DNA of 64,000 bases from Haliclystus octoradiatus. Its lineage: Eukaryota > Cnidaria > Staurozoa > Stauromedusae > Haliclystidae. The DNA lies in assembly GCA_916610825.1 (NCBI GenBank), contig OU744446.1, forward strand, positions 26,798,445-26,862,444. The letters run 5' to 3'. How positions within the stretch are numbered: the first letter of the stretch is position 1; every line of letters begins with the position of its first letter. The notes beneath the pieces are model-generated. The model worked only from the letters and a program-made list of their open reading frames with translations, did no database searches and was not told where the DNA came from. Shown piece by piece: positions 49,513 through 64,000 of the stretch. A program made the position numbers and the translations under genes.

Positions 49513-64000
<14,488 letters not shown>

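Overview
The window is AT-rich, intron-rich animal nuclear DNA with no prokaryotic layout. It carries three multi-exon host genes, many decayed transposons of several classes, one 500-base assembly gap and very long ATT microsatellites. The gene set (a type A LGR/glycoprotein-hormone-receptor homologue, syntaxin-17 and a CCDC14-like centrosomal protein) points to a metazoan. The frequent AGGCCTA words and the transposon mix suggest a marine invertebrate, perhaps a deuterostome such as a tunicate, hemichordate or echinoderm, but the species cannot be fixed from sequence alone.

Layout. (1) About 0.7-32.0 kb, + strand: a coiled-coil gene best matched by memory to CCDC14, with at least ten exons. 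Its 19.4 kb intron (2305-21744) is a graveyard of DNA transposons: a Harbinger transposase relic (3.1-4.4 kb), a hAT C-terminal relic (6.1 kb), a foldback with ~630 bp arms (6.36-7.72 kb), a MULE transposase relic (8.2-9.0 kb), a DUF4806-like transposon-associated protein relic (9.5-10.6 kb) and three diverged copies of an EnSpm/CACTA-like transposase (14.8-21.2 kb, interrupted by Ns). (2) 34.1-48.0 kb, - strand: a complete eight-exon syntaxin-17 gene convergent with the first. Its intron 1 holds a young Ty3/Gypsy-type LTR element (42.8-47.27 kb). (3) 49.5 kb to the window end, + strand: the leucine-rich-repeat ectodomain, hinge and first two membrane helices of an LGR-type hormone receptor, divergent from syntaxin-17. 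Its introns carry a LINE 3' relic, two ATT arrays flanking a palindrome, SINE pieces and a decayed antisense Gypsy element.

Most notable points. The young LTR element has three 192 bp LTRs that look identical. The middle one is inverted and abuts the primer-binding site, the outer two are direct and flanked by a 4 bp target duplication, and integrase is missing. Its gag and pol lie in the same frame, separated by one UGA in a CAA-UGA-CAA-UUA context, the classic leaky-stop (readthrough) context. A dispersed repeat built on the palindromic decamer GTTCATGAAC recurs in and between the host genes. A 180 bp near-perfect palindrome with no spacer lies between two ~400 bp ATT arrays. A tRNA-headed SINE family has a conserved hairpin-bearing 3' domain. 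The 500 N gap appears to separate flanks that overlap by a few bases.

Exon coordinates were derived by hand from splice signals, phase and homology remembered from the families. No database search or alignment program was run.
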